Assembly: GCA_022819745.1 (NCBI GenBank)
Contig: JAJEGS010000011.1
Span: 1 to 64,000, forward strand
Direction of reading: 5' to 3'
DNA length: 64,000 nucleotides
Origin: Candidatus Latescibacterota bacterium
GTDB lineage: Bacteria; Latescibacterota; UBA2968; UBA8231
Shown here: positions 8,123 through 17,362 of the stretch, piece after piece
Layout of the letters: every line of letters starts with the position of its first letter
How positions within the stretch are numbered: position 1 is the first letter of the stretch
Position numbers and translations under genes: made by a program
The notes under the pieces: model-generated
Databases searched by the model: none
Told to the model about the DNA's origin: nothing
The model's input: the letters and a program-made list of their open reading frames with translations, nothing else

Positions 8123-8146
8123 CGCCGGCCCCGTTTGGGACCGGCG
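8123..8146. terminator. Hairpin between convergent mutM and clpP
   Basis: CGCCGGCCCC-GTTT-GGGACCGGCG forms a 10-bp stem with one mismatch and a four-base loop, starting 3 nt after the mutM stop. There is no clear T-run, so it may be a bidirectional or Rho-assisted terminator. Confidence 0.55.
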
Positions 8147-8173
8147 CGATGAGAAGGAGACGAAGGGACGGTG

Positions 8174-8782
8174 CTACTTTTTGGCGAACCCGTTGGGCGA
8201 GGGTGCCGTGGTGGTGATTATGTCGTCGAGCAGGCCGTATTCTTTGGCTTCCTCGGCCGACATGAAGAAGTCGCGGTCCGTGTCCTTGGAGATTTTTTCG
8301 ACATCTTGACCGGTGTGCTTGGCGTAGAGCGCGTTTAGCTCTTCGCGCAGGCGAATGGTCTCCTTGGCGCGGATGTCGAGGTCGATCGCCGTACCGGTGA
8401 TGGTTTGCATAAGGCTCGGCTGATGGATCATGATCCGGGCGTGCGGCCAAGCGAAGCGACGCCCCGGCTCGCCAGCCGACAGCAGGAATGAGCCCATGCT
8501 CATGGCCATGCCCATGCACACGGTGGAAACGGGTGCCTGAATCGCCAGCATGGCGTCGTAGATAGCCATGCCGTCGTGAACCGAGCCGCCGGGGCTGTTG
8601 ATGTAGAGGACGATTTCTTCGGTTGGGTCCTCGGCGTCTAGCGAGAGTAGGCGAGTGACCACCTCCTTGGCCGACTCGTCGTTGACGTCGGACCAAAGGA
8701 AGATTTTGCGCGCTTTGTACAGGGTTTGCTCCAAGTTTTTTTCTTGGAGAGTTTTGAGCAGGTCTTCTTCTTTTTCAGCCAT
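8174..8782 (-). CDS. clpP: ATP-dependent Clp protease proteolytic subunit
   Basis: A 202-residue serine protease that forms the tetradecameric chamber used with ClpX or ClpA. Counting from the chosen start, the catalytic triad is Ser95 (GMAMSMGS), His120 (IMIHQP) and Asp171 (TDRDFFMSAEEA), with the INSPGGSV oxyanion strand at 61-68. The start at 8782 (MAEKEEDLL) is preferred over an upstream Met at 8860 because GGAG lies 7 nt before it and the length then matches the family. The nucleophile region reads GMAMSMG instead of the common GxAASMG, a mild variant. Neither tig nor clpX is adjacent, so the usual operon is broken up. Confidence 0.93.
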   Translation of the reverse strand: MAEKEEDLLKTLQEKNLEQTLYKARKIFLWSDVNDESAKEVVTRLLSLDAEDPTEEIVLYINSPGGSVHDGMAIYDAMLAIQAPVSTVCMGMAMSMGSFLLSAGEPGRRFAWPHARIMIHQPSLMQTITGTAIDLDIRAKETIRLREELNALYAKHTGQDVEKISKDTDRDFFMSAEEAKEYGLLDDIITTTAPSPNGFAKK

Positions 8783-8816
8783 TAAAATATCTCCATAACT
8801 CTGAAATTGTTCTACT

Positions 8817-10307
8817 GTGCTTAGGTTTCTCAATATACGCGGCGGCCCCAACAGCGTCAATCTGCTGTGCCTCGTTTTGCTGGGGGCTTACACCCTGCTC
8901 AAGCTCAGGCTGGTCGCCGATGTGGAGTTGGGCAAGGATGAGGCCGTTTATTGGTATTGGGGCCAGCACCTCGACGCATCTTACGCGTTCTTGCCCTTGG
9001 CCGTCTTCAAGCTGGCCCACGCGCTCTATCCGCACCAAGAGTGGTTTCTGCGGCTGCCCTCTGTTTTGTTGGGCGCGCTTTCTACCGCGCTCGTCTATTG
9101 GCTTTGCAAGATGCAGGGTCTCGCCAAGCAACTGGCGCTGTGGGGCGCGGCCGCTTTCGCGCTCAGCCACTGGACTTGGCACACCAGTTCCTACCTACAT
9201 CCCGATGGCTTCTTAGTCCCGTGTTGGCTGCTAGCTCTGTGCATGGCGCGGCAGGCCGAAGCAACCAATGCGCTACGGCTCTATATATACACGGGCCTAG
9301 CGGCGGGTTTGGCCGTCCTCTGCAAGTACTCGGGTGCCTTTCTCGTCGGCGGGCTTGGCCTGTGGATCGCGCTCGATCAACGAGGGAAAGAGCGTTGGCA
9401 CCGGCTCGCCGCGTTCTTACTGCCCGCTGTCGCCGTCGCCGCACCGCTCTCCTACGCCCAGTTTAGTACCGACTTCTATCTGCCGCAGACGTTGAGCACC
9501 CTTTCGCGCATTGAAGATCTTAGCCATCCCCTTTCGCGTCTGCTCTTCTTTGCGGCCAGTCCGCTCTTTTTTATTTCGCCGTTTTTGCTGTTCCTGCTCT
9601 ATGCCGGCTTGGTGCGGGCAGCCAAACAGCGCGACTTCCTCGTTTTGCTCCCCGCGCTGTGTACCATCGGCGCTTTTTTATTTTTCGCGCTCGGCCGCGG
9701 TCAGATTAAAGGCAACTGGATTCTGCCGGGCTTGTTGAGCCTGTGGCCTGTGGCGTTTGCTGTTCAGCCCAGACGCTGGCTGCTCGTCGCTGTCGTCGCC
9801 ACTGGACTACTGCAAGCGCTTGCCATCGGCCTAGGACTGAAATACCCCGGTCTCTACAGCGATCTGGCCGTGCGCAGCGGGCTGGACACAAGCTATGTTG
9901 GTTTGGTGTCGGAGGAAGACCGGGGCCGCGAGCCTTCCTACTCGTGGCGCGAGCGGCTCTGCGAGTACAGCGGTTGGAGGCACTTCGCCGCCAATGCGGA
10001 GGAGGTTTTGCCACCGCTGCCGCTGCTGAGCACGCAGTATAGCATACCGTTTGCGCTGGCGTATTACGGAAGGGCCAAGCGAGAATATTACACGGTCGAT
10101 GATCCGAGGTTTCGTGACCTGACGGATTTTTACGGGCAGCGTAAGGGGGCCTATCCAAGAGAAGTGCTCTTCGCCGTGCGAACGGGCGGCACGGTTCCCG
10201 AATCGCTGCGCGCTACCTATCCACGGCAGGAACTAATCGCGGAAATAGATCGCCGCCGCGCTGGCTGCCCCTCAGTGTCCTATCAGGTCTTCCTTCTAGG
10301 ACGATGA
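8817..10307 (+). CDS. GT39/ArnT-like membrane glycosyltransferase
   Basis: A 496-residue polytopic membrane protein. It has a first hydrophobic segment at about 15-33, then the signature DEAVYWYWGQ (residues about 41-50), whose acidic pair is the catalytic/metal site of the PMT/GT39 and GT83 families. About ten further hydrophobic segments follow, and a soluble C-terminal region from about residue 360. Such enzymes transfer sugars from polyprenyl-phosphate donors to lipids or proteins on the periplasmic side. The start is a GTG only 34 bp from the divergent clpP start and has no good ribosome binding site. The 3' end overlaps the convergent RND gene by 12 bp. Confidence 0.8.
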   Translation: MLRFLNIRGGPNSVNLLCLVLLGAYTLLKLRLVADVELGKDEAVYWYWGQHLDASYAFLPLAVFKLAHALYPHQEWFLRLPSVLLGALSTALVYWLCKMQGLAKQLALWGAAAFALSHWTWHTSSYLHPDGFLVPCWLLALCMARQAEATNALRLYIYTGLAAGLAVLCKYSGAFLVGGLGLWIALDQRGKERWHRLAAFLLPAVAVAAPLSYAQFSTDFYLPQTLSTLSRIEDLSHPLSRLLFFAASPLFFISPFLLFLLYAGLVRAAKQRDFLVLLPALCTIGAFLFFALGRGQIKGNWILPGLLSLWPVAFAVQPRRWLLVAVVATGLLQALAIGLGLKYPGLYSDLAVRSGLDTSYVGLVSEEDRGREPSYSWRERLCEYSGWRHFAANAEEVLPPLPLLSTQYSIPFALAYYGRAKREYYTVDDPRFRDLTDFYGQRKGAYPREVLFAVRTGGTVPESLRATYPRQELIAEIDRRRAGCPSVSYQVFLLGR

Positions 10308-13300
10308 CTCGCTCGCCTCTTCCTTGCGCCCAAACGCCGACGTCATAATCCGCTGCATCGCCGTGCGGAAATCGTCGAAAAAGGTGTAAAACAGCGGCAC
10401 CAACATCAGCGTCAACACCATCGCCGCCAGCAGACCCCCGATCATCGTCCGTCCCAGCGGCGCGTACTCCAAGCCCACCATCTTGGAATTGCCCGCGGCC
10501 ATTGGGATCAGCCCAAAAGCAGTGGTGAAGGTCGTCATTAGGATCGGTCGGAAGCGGTGGCGGCCGGCCTCCACCAGCGCGTCGTAGCGCGACTTGCCCT
10601 CGGCCCGGAGCCGGTTGGCCAGGTCGATCAGCACGATGGCGTTGTTGACTACCACGCCGATCAGGATTACCGAGCCGATCATCGACATGATTTCAAAGGG
10701 CGTGTCGGTCACATATAGAACCCAGTAAACGCCGAGGAAAGAGAATGGGATCGACACGATCACCGACAGCGGCAGCACGAACGACTCGAAGAGCACCCCC
10801 ATCAGCAAAAAGACGAAGGTCACGGACATAATCAGGGCGAACTTCCGCGATTGGTCCTGCTCCTCTAGCTCCACAAAGCGGGTGCCCTTGTCCCAGCGGT
10901 AGCCGCGCGGCATCTCAAAGCCCTGCATCACCTGATCGACTTGGGCGAAAAGATGTTGCGCCCGGTCCTTGGCGGCGCGGGCGCTGACATTGAGCATGGT
11001 CTGCCGGTTCTCGCGCCGGATATTGCCCAGCGTGCGCTCGACGTAGATGTCGGCCAGCGATTCGAGGGCCACTTCGCGGCCATCGGCGGTGGGAAAGTTT
11101 TGGGTGCGCAGATCGTCTAGGCTCTGGCTATCGTAGTTGGCTAGCCGCACGCGGATATCGACCTCGCGGCCGTCGTCGGTGTGGAATTTGTTGATATCCG
11201 TGCCGCGCAGTGCGTAGGCGATGCCGCCCGAAATCTGCTGGGGATTCACGCCGAAGCGCTGAATTTGGTCGCGGTCGAGGCGCACTTGCAACTCGGTGCC
11301 GCCGCGATCCATGTCGGTGTTGACCGACAGCAAGCCGGGGATGCTCTCCAGTCGCCGTTCGACCTCGGCGGCCAGCTCGATCAGCACCTTGGTGTCCTCG
11401 CCATACAGGCTGACATTGACTCGAGCATCCTGCTCGGAGTTTTCCCAGTTGACCCGCAAGTTGACACCCGGCGGCAGGTAGAGCCGCTCGCGCAGATCCT
11501 TTTCGACCTCCTTGTAGGAGAGGTACTCCTGTTCATTCAGACCTAGTGCGACGCTCAAGTTGTCCCAAGCCACCTCATACCACTGCACGTCCTCTTCTTC
11601 GGCGAAAAACAGCGTTACCCGGCCCCAGCCACGGCGGAAGTAAGTGCGGATCGCCTCAACGTTGTACTCCGATTGGTGGGCCATCACCGTGTCCTCGACC
11701 GCGGTCATGAACTTCTCGGCCTGGTCCAGCGACTGGCCCGAAGGCATATCAAAGGCCAAGTCCATCCGCACCTCGTTGCGCTCCTGACTGTCGGTGCGAT
11801 CCATGCCATCCATCGGGATCTTGATGCTGGCGAAAAGGACCAAGGCGATGACGAAGGCGTCGAGGCGGTTGTTCAGCACCCAGCCCAGCGAGCGTTCGTA
11901 GTGCTTGCGGCACCAGAGGATCATCTTCGACTCGCCCCGCTCCTTTTTCGTCGAGAGCCTGAGCGCGGCGAGCGGGATAAAGATCAAGGCGATGAGTAGC
12001 GACGCCACCAGCCCGACGATGACCGGTAGGCCGATTCTGAGCATCCAGAACGAAAACATCTCCTCGTCGCTCATCAGGATCAGGGGCAGGAAGACCACTA
12101 CCGTCGTCAGGGTTGCCATGGTCACGGCCAGCCCGACCTCGCCAGCCCCTTCAATCGAAGCCGTGCGCGGGGCGATACCTTCCTGGCGCTTGCGGTAGAT
12201 GTTTTCGACGATGACGATGGCGTTGTCAACCACTAGGCCCAGGCTCAGCATCAGGCCCATCATCGTCGCCACGTTCAACGACCAGCCTATGAAGTAGAGG
12301 GCGGTAATCGTCGTCAGAAGCGACAGGGGGATCGCCAAGGTGATGATCATCGTGATTCGCACTGCGCGCAAAAAGAAAAAGAGCACCATAGCCGCGAATA
12401 GCCCACCCCACAGGCCGGAATTTTTGAGATTGCCAACCGAGTTGATCACTTGGTCGCCTTGGTTCCAGAACAGCTTGAAGTCCAAGCCTTCGAGCTTGGG
12501 GTGATTCTTAAGGTTTTCCAGTTCTTCCTTCACGCCGGTGGAAACCTCGACGACATTGGCCCCCGACGCCTTGGTGACGCCGAAGCCCAGCGACTCCTTG
12601 CGGTCAATGCGATTGACCCAGTCTTGCGGCGGCCGCTTATAGGAAACCTCGGCGATGTCGTCCAGCCGTAGCTGGTGTGCGGGATCGACCACGGTGTTGG
12701 CGAGCTCTGCCACGTCTTGGAAGCGGCCCACCGAACGCACGTAGATCTTTTTGCCACCCTCGATCACCCAGCCCCCAGGCGCGGTGAGGTTTTGGGCGCG
12801 CAGGCTGTTGAGCGCTTCAAAGACGTTGATCCGGTGGCTGCTCACCTTGTCGCGGTCCAACTCGACGATTACCTGTTTGCTCGGCGAGCCCCAAAGCTCA
12901 ATGTTGCCGACTCCATCGACGCGGCGCAGCGCCGGCTCCACGTAGGTGTCGATAAGATGGCGCGGATCGGCGTGTTGGGTCTCAAAGATGATGGCGCCAT
13001 CCATGATGGGAATGTCGTTTTGATCCCAGCGCCGGACCCACAATTGCTCGATTTCGTCGGGCAGTTCGGGCATCACTCGGTCGAGCCGGTCCTTCATCTC
13101 GGCGAAGGCCAATTGCAGGTCGGTACCCTTCTGGAACTCGACCCGGACATTGCCGCCGCTGTTGTAGGCGCTGGAGCGGATTCGCTTGACCTGGCTGACT
13201 TGGGCGACGGCCTCTTCTAGGTGGCGCACCACTTTCTGCTCGACTTCGACCGCTCCAGCGTTGGGATAGCTGGCCCAAGCGAAGAGCCGGGGATAGTCAA

Positions 13301-13439
13301 AGCCTTCGGGGAAAAGCGTCAGCGGGATCCGCGTGTAGGCGATGTAGCCCACCACTAGCAGCGCGACCAGCGACATCACCACAGTCACCGGCCGGTTGAC
13401 CGAAAAGCGCGGCAGGGGGTACTGGTTTGGCTTTTCCAT
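10296..13439 (-). CDS. RND efflux pump inner-membrane transporter
   Basis: A 1047-residue AcrB/HAE1-like transporter of normal family length. It has a TM1 starting at RPVTVVMSL, the N-terminal porter domain with FPEGFDYP, TM2-TM6 with LGLVVDNAIVIVENI (the TM4 Asp of the proton relay), a second periplasmic porter domain, then TM7-TM12 with GVVVNNAIVLID. RND pumps use the proton gradient to expel drugs, bile-like compounds, lipids or metals through an outer-membrane channel. It is the last gene of an operon with a membrane fusion protein and a second RND pump; 9 bp separate it from the second pump. Two RND subunits suggest a heteromeric pump of the MdtBC type. No TolC gene is in the window. Confidence 0.92.
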   Translation of the reverse strand: MEKPNQYPLPRFSVNRPVTVVMSLVALLVVGYIAYTRIPLTLFPEGFDYPRLFAWASYPNAGAVEVEQKVVRHLEEAVAQVSQVKRIRSSAYNSGGNVRVEFQKGTDLQLAFAEMKDRLDRVMPELPDEIEQLWVRRWDQNDIPIMDGAIIFETQHADPRHLIDTYVEPALRRVDGVGNIELWGSPSKQVIVELDRDKVSSHRINVFEALNSLRAQNLTAPGGWVIEGGKKIYVRSVGRFQDVAELANTVVDPAHQLRLDDIAEVSYKRPPQDWVNRIDRKESLGFGVTKASGANVVEVSTGVKEELENLKNHPKLEGLDFKLFWNQGDQVINSVGNLKNSGLWGGLFAAMVLFFFLRAVRITMIITLAIPLSLLTTITALYFIGWSLNVATMMGLMLSLGLVVDNAIVIVENIYRKRQEGIAPRTASIEGAGEVGLAVTMATLTTVVVFLPLILMSDEEMFSFWMLRIGLPVIVGLVASLLIALIFIPLAALRLSTKKERGESKMILWCRKHYERSLGWVLNNRLDAFVIALVLFASIKIPMDGMDRTDSQERNEVRMDLAFDMPSGQSLDQAEKFMTAVEDTVMAHQSEYNVEAIRTYFRRGWGRVTLFFAEEEDVQWYEVAWDNLSVALGLNEQEYLSYKEVEKDLRERLYLPPGVNLRVNWENSEQDARVNVSLYGEDTKVLIELAAEVERRLESIPGLLSVNTDMDRGGTELQVRLDRDQIQRFGVNPQQISGGIAYALRGTDINKFHTDDGREVDIRVRLANYDSQSLDDLRTQNFPTADGREVALESLADIYVERTLGNIRRENRQTMLNVSARAAKDRAQHLFAQVDQVMQGFEMPRGYRWDKGTRFVELEEQDQSRKFALIMSVTFVFLLMGVLFESFVLPLSVIVSIPFSFLGVYWVLYVTDTPFEIMSMIGSVILIGVVVNNAIVLIDLANRLRAEGKSRYDALVEAGRHRFRPILMTTFTTAFGLIPMAAGNSKMVGLEYAPLGRTMIGGLLAAMVLTLMLVPLFYTFFDDFRTAMQRIMTSAFGRKEEASESSS

Positions 13440-13448
13440 CGGTTCCTC

Positions 13449-16400
13449 CTAGGCCCGGCGATCGACCAGTGAATACACTGTTGGGATCACCACGAGGGTG
13501 AGGAAGGTGGCAGAGACGAGGCCGGCGATTACGGTCAGGGCCATCGGCGTGCGGATCTCGGCCCCCTCGCCCAGCCCCAAGGCCATCGGCAATAGTCCTA
13601 AGACCGTCGTCGCCGTGGTCATGGTGATCGGGCGCAGCCGCACGGCACCGGCTTGGATGATGGCCTCGGTCTTCTCCATGCCGGTGCGGCGCAAGGTGTT
13701 GATATAGTCAATGAGCACGATGGCGTTGTTGACGACGATGCCGGCCAGCATAATCAGGCCGATAAAGACCACCACGCTCAGAGCTACCTGCGCCAGATAG
13801 AGCGCCACCACCACGCCGATCAGCGCCAAGGGCACCGTGAACATAATGACGAAGGGGTGGACCAGCGACTCGAACTGGCTGGCCATCACCACATAGACGA
13901 GGAAGATCGCTAGTACTAAGGCGAAGTAGAGGCTCTGTAACGAGGTCTCCATCTCCTCGTTCTGGCCGCTGATCAGAAAGTCGAAACCCATCGGGAAGTC
14001 CATCTTCCCCAGTTCGTCGTGGATCAGTCCCGAGGCCGTGCCTAGATCGATGCCTTGGATATTGGCCGTGACCACTGCGGAGCGCTGCTGGTCAATGCGG
14101 CGGATCTCGCTCGGCCCCTCGTTGACCCGGATATCGGCCACCGAGGAAAGCGGAATCGGAATCGGCGCATTGGGATTAATCACCAGCCGCTGCAACTCGT
14201 CGAGCCCGAGGCGGTCCTCCTCGCGCAGCCGCACTAGCACGTCGATCTGGCGCTCGTCTTGGCGGAAGTCAGTGGCGACCTTGCCCTGCACCTTGTGGCG
14301 CACCAGTTCGGCGACGTTGCGCAGCGACAGGCCGTAGGCCGCGAGTTGGTCGCGCTTGTAGCTGATTTGTAGCTCGGGGTTGCCCGCCTGCAGCGACGAT
14401 TTGACGTCGACTAGCCCGGGCAAGCTGGCCATCCGCGACTCGGCTTCCAAGCTCAACTGGCGCAACTGGCGCAGATTGTACCCGCGAATCTCGACCTCGA
14501 TGGGCGTCTTGAAGCTGAACAGCGCCGGGTGCGAGACCTCGACCTCGATTTCGGGGATCTCGTCAACCTCGTCCCGCAGATGTCGGATTAACGCGGTTTC
14601 TTGCGCGGCGCTGGACCCTTCCTGCATGCGGATTGTTACTTGGGCGGTGTGCTCGCCCTCTTCGGCCGAGGAACTCGCCGCTCGGTCGGTGCCCACGGTC
14701 GTCGCCACTCGCGCGACTTGGGGCTGTTCGCCGGCGAGGTCTTCGATCTGACGCACGATCTCGGCGGTCTCTTCGAGTGGCGTGCCCACCGGCAGTCTGA
14801 GGTCGAGGTTGAATTCAGCTTGGTGGACTTGGGGGATCAGCTCGGTGCCCAAATCGGGGAGGAGCTTGTACCAGCAGACCAGCAGGGCGGCTAGGGCACC
14901 GCCGATAATCAGCAAGCGCTGCCTGAGCGCCCAGCCCAGCAGAGCCGGATAGATCTGCTGCACTAGCCCGAAGCCGCGTTGAAAAACAAAGAGCAGCGGC
15001 AAGAAGACCGGCATCAGCAGGATGCCTAGCAGGAACAATACCAGTACCAGCACCAGACCGACGAGCATCAGCACCACTTGCAGGACGATGCCGACCAGCC
15101 TGAGTACCGTGCCCAAGACGAAGCGCACGCCTGCCAGATAGACCATCGCCAGCGGTAGCGACAGGAATTTGAACGTCTTCCACGCTAAGTGCTCGGTCCG
15201 GTTCACCCAGTGCCAATAGCGCTGCCCAGCCTCGCCGAGGATGCGCGGCGACTCAAAGCCGAGGATACCCGGCCAGACGCGCTCGAAGAAGGTCAACGGG
15301 CCGATGCGGCTTTCCGCAGCCCAAGCACCGACCCAATTCTGAAAGGTCCGCTCGCGCTTGAGCCAGAAGTGCTCGACAGGTTTGATTAGCCACCACAACA
15401 GCTCGGCGACGAGCAGGAAGGCACCTTTGAGTACCGCCGCCACGAGAGTTGCTGCGGCCAGCCCGATCCGCAACAGGACCTCGCCGATTAAGTGGGGCAG
15501 CGACAGGACTACCCGCGCCGCCTTGTGCCACCGGCTCCCCGGCTCACTTAATACTGCGCGGGCCCGGCTCAGTGCCTGTAGGCGCAAAAAGTCGCTGCGA
15601 CCGATCTGCTCGGCTAGCCCACCTTGGCGGTCGATTTGGCGCGAGGCCAGCATGGGAATGAAAAACAGCGCCACCCCCAACGAGGCCAACAGCGAGAACA
15701 CGACCGTCAGCGCCATGTCGCCGAAGATCTGCCCGGCTACGCCCTCGACGAAGACGATGGGAAAAAACACCGTGATCGTCGTCAGCGTCGAGGCCAACAC
15801 CGCGGTGCCGACCTCGCGGGTGCCGCGGACGGTGGCTTGGACCAGATCGTCGCCCTCCTCCCGACAGCGGAAAATGCTCTCCAGCACCACGATCGAATTA
15901 TCGACCAGCATCCCGATCCCTAGGGCCAACCCGCCGAGCGACATGATGTTGAGTGACACGTCGAACATGTACATCGGCGCGAAGGTCGCCATGATCGACA
16001 CTGGGATCGTCAAGCCGACGATCAGCGTGTGAACCACGTTGCGCAAGAACACAAAGAGCACGAGCACGGCCATTGTCCCGCCGATGAGCGCATTGATTTG
16101 GACCTCGGAGATCGAATTCTCGATAAAACCCGACTGGTCGGACAAAATCTCCAGCTTAGCTCCTATGGGCAGGCGGTGGCTGATGAAGTCGGTCATCCGC
16201 AAATGCTCCATCGCCTTGCGGGCCTCCTCCTGCTTCTTCGCTTGTAGCTCCTTTTGTTGCTCTTCCTCTTTCTTTATCGAATCGGCTTTTGCAGTCTCTT
16301 GCTTTTTTTGCGCTTCCTCTTGCTCTTTCCTTTTTTGCTCCTCGCTTCGCTTGGCCATTTCTTGAGCTTCGCGGGTCTTCTGCTCCACGTACGCGCGCTG

Positions 16401-17354
16401 CTCTGGCAAGCCGAAAAGCGCGTTGTGTACCCTTTCGGCAACGGCGACGATATTGGCGTCGGCTTCCTTGTAGATCTCGATCTCGACGCTCTCTCGGCCA
16501 TTGACCCGGGTGATGATCTCGCGGTCCTTATGCGAGCGAAAGACCTCGCCGATGTCGCGCAGATACACATCGGCGTCGCCCTGCCGCGCCACGATCAACT
16601 CGGCGATCTCCTCGACGGTGGCGAACTCGTTGAGCGTGCGGATGAGATACTCGACTTGGCCCTCGCGCAAGTTGCCGCCGGGCAAATTGACGTTGTTTTG
16701 CGCTAGACGGTTGTTTATCTGATTGATATCCAAGCCCATCACCGCGATCTGGCGCTCGTTGAGCGCGACGTGGATTTCCTCTTCCAAGCCGCCCTTGATT
16801 TTGACCGCTGCCACCCCGACTAGTGCTTCCAGCTCGCGCTTGATGTCGTGTTCGGCGAGATAGCGCAGCGCGTAGAGGTCCTGCGGGCCGTGTAGGCCGA
16901 TGCGCATGATTGGGTCTAGCGAAGGGTCGTAGCGCAGCAGGAGGGGTTTCTCGGCGTCTTGGGGCAACCAGACGCGGTCGGCCTTCTCGCGGATTTCCTG
17001 GGACATCGCGTTCATGTCGGTGTCCCACTCAAATTCGAGGATGATGTCCGACTGCCCGGCCTTGGAGATGGAGCTGATGTTGACGAGGTGAGGTACAATG
17101 CCCAATTCCTGCTCCAAAGGGCGGGAGAGCAGGGTCTCGACTTCCTCCGGTGCGGTGCCTGGATATTCGGTGCGCACCGTCAGGGTCGGGTAGGAGATGT
17201 CGGGCATTAGGTTCAGCGAGAGCCGCTGATAGGAGACCCAGCCGAAAACGCAGACGGCCAGCACCACCATGAGAATGGCGACTGGCCGCCGGGTTGCAAT
17301 AGCGAAGCGGGATGTGCTAACGGGCTGCTGCACGGGCCGTTCGGCTGAGCTCAT
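13449..17354 (-). CDS. Enlarged RND efflux transporter with coiled-coil and membrane insertions
   Basis: A 1301-residue RND transporter, about 250 residues longer than usual. The core is complete: TM1 near residues 24-44, the porter domain with LMPDISYPTLTV, TM4 with GIGMLVDNSIVVLE and a C-terminal half ending with GIVVNNAIVLIDYI. Two insertions stand out. Residues about 324-386 are an almost pure Glu/Lys/Gln coiled coil placed between the first porter domain and TM2. Residues about 572-800, between TM6 and TM7, carry several extra hydrophobic segments separated by Trp/Arg-rich stretches. In ordinary pumps this link is short. The gene starts 8 bp after the fusion-protein gene, so all three operon products probably form one machine. 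Confidence 0.9.
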   Translation of the reverse strand: MSSAERPVQQPVSTSRFAIATRRPVAILMVVLAVCVFGWVSYQRLSLNLMPDISYPTLTVRTEYPGTAPEEVETLLSRPLEQELGIVPHLVNISSISKAGQSDIILEFEWDTDMNAMSQEIREKADRVWLPQDAEKPLLLRYDPSLDPIMRIGLHGPQDLYALRYLAEHDIKRELEALVGVAAVKIKGGLEEEIHVALNERQIAVMGLDINQINNRLAQNNVNLPGGNLREGQVEYLIRTLNEFATVEEIAELIVARQGDADVYLRDIGEVFRSHKDREIITRVNGRESVEIEIYKEADANIVAVAERVHNALFGLPEQRAYVEQKTREAQEMAKRSEEQKRKEQEEAQKKQETAKADSIKKEEEQQKELQAKKQEEARKAMEHLRMTDFISHRLPIGAKLEILSDQSGFIENSISEVQINALIGGTMAVLVLFVFLRNVVHTLIVGLTIPVSIMATFAPMYMFDVSLNIMSLGGLALGIGMLVDNSIVVLESIFRCREEGDDLVQATVRGTREVGTAVLASTLTTITVFFPIVFVEGVAGQIFGDMALTVVFSLLASLGVALFFIPMLASRQIDRQGGLAEQIGRSDFLRLQALSRARAVLSEPGSRWHKAARVVLSLPHLIGEVLLRIGLAAATLVAAVLKGAFLLVAELLWWLIKPVEHFWLKRERTFQNWVGAWAAESRIGPLTFFERVWPGILGFESPRILGEAGQRYWHWVNRTEHLAWKTFKFLSLPLAMVYLAGVRFVLGTVLRLVGIVLQVVLMLVGLVLVLVLFLLGILLMPVFLPLLFVFQRGFGLVQQIYPALLGWALRQRLLIIGGALAALLVCWYKLLPDLGTELIPQVHQAEFNLDLRLPVGTPLEETAEIVRQIEDLAGEQPQVARVATTVGTDRAASSSAEEGEHTAQVTIRMQEGSSAAQETALIRHLRDEVDEIPEIEVEVSHPALFSFKTPIEVEIRGYNLRQLRQLSLEAESRMASLPGLVDVKSSLQAGNPELQISYKRDQLAAYGLSLRNVAELVRHKVQGKVATDFRQDERQIDVLVRLREEDRLGLDELQRLVINPNAPIPIPLSSVADIRVNEGPSEIRRIDQQRSAVVTANIQGIDLGTASGLIHDELGKMDFPMGFDFLISGQNEEMETSLQSLYFALVLAIFLVYVVMASQFESLVHPFVIMFTVPLALIGVVVALYLAQVALSVVVFIGLIMLAGIVVNNAIVLIDYINTLRRTGMEKTEAIIQAGAVRLRPITMTTATTVLGLLPMALGLGEGAEIRTPMALTVIAGLVSATFLTLVVIPTVYSLVDRRA

Positions 17355-17362
17355 GTCGAAGC

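Noticed and set aside
7965..8696. A 243-codon frame over clpP and the mutM 3' end on the minus strand
   Set aside because: The Arg/His/Pro/Gly-rich translation is typical of an out-of-frame shadow; the true clpP frame has an intact catalytic triad.
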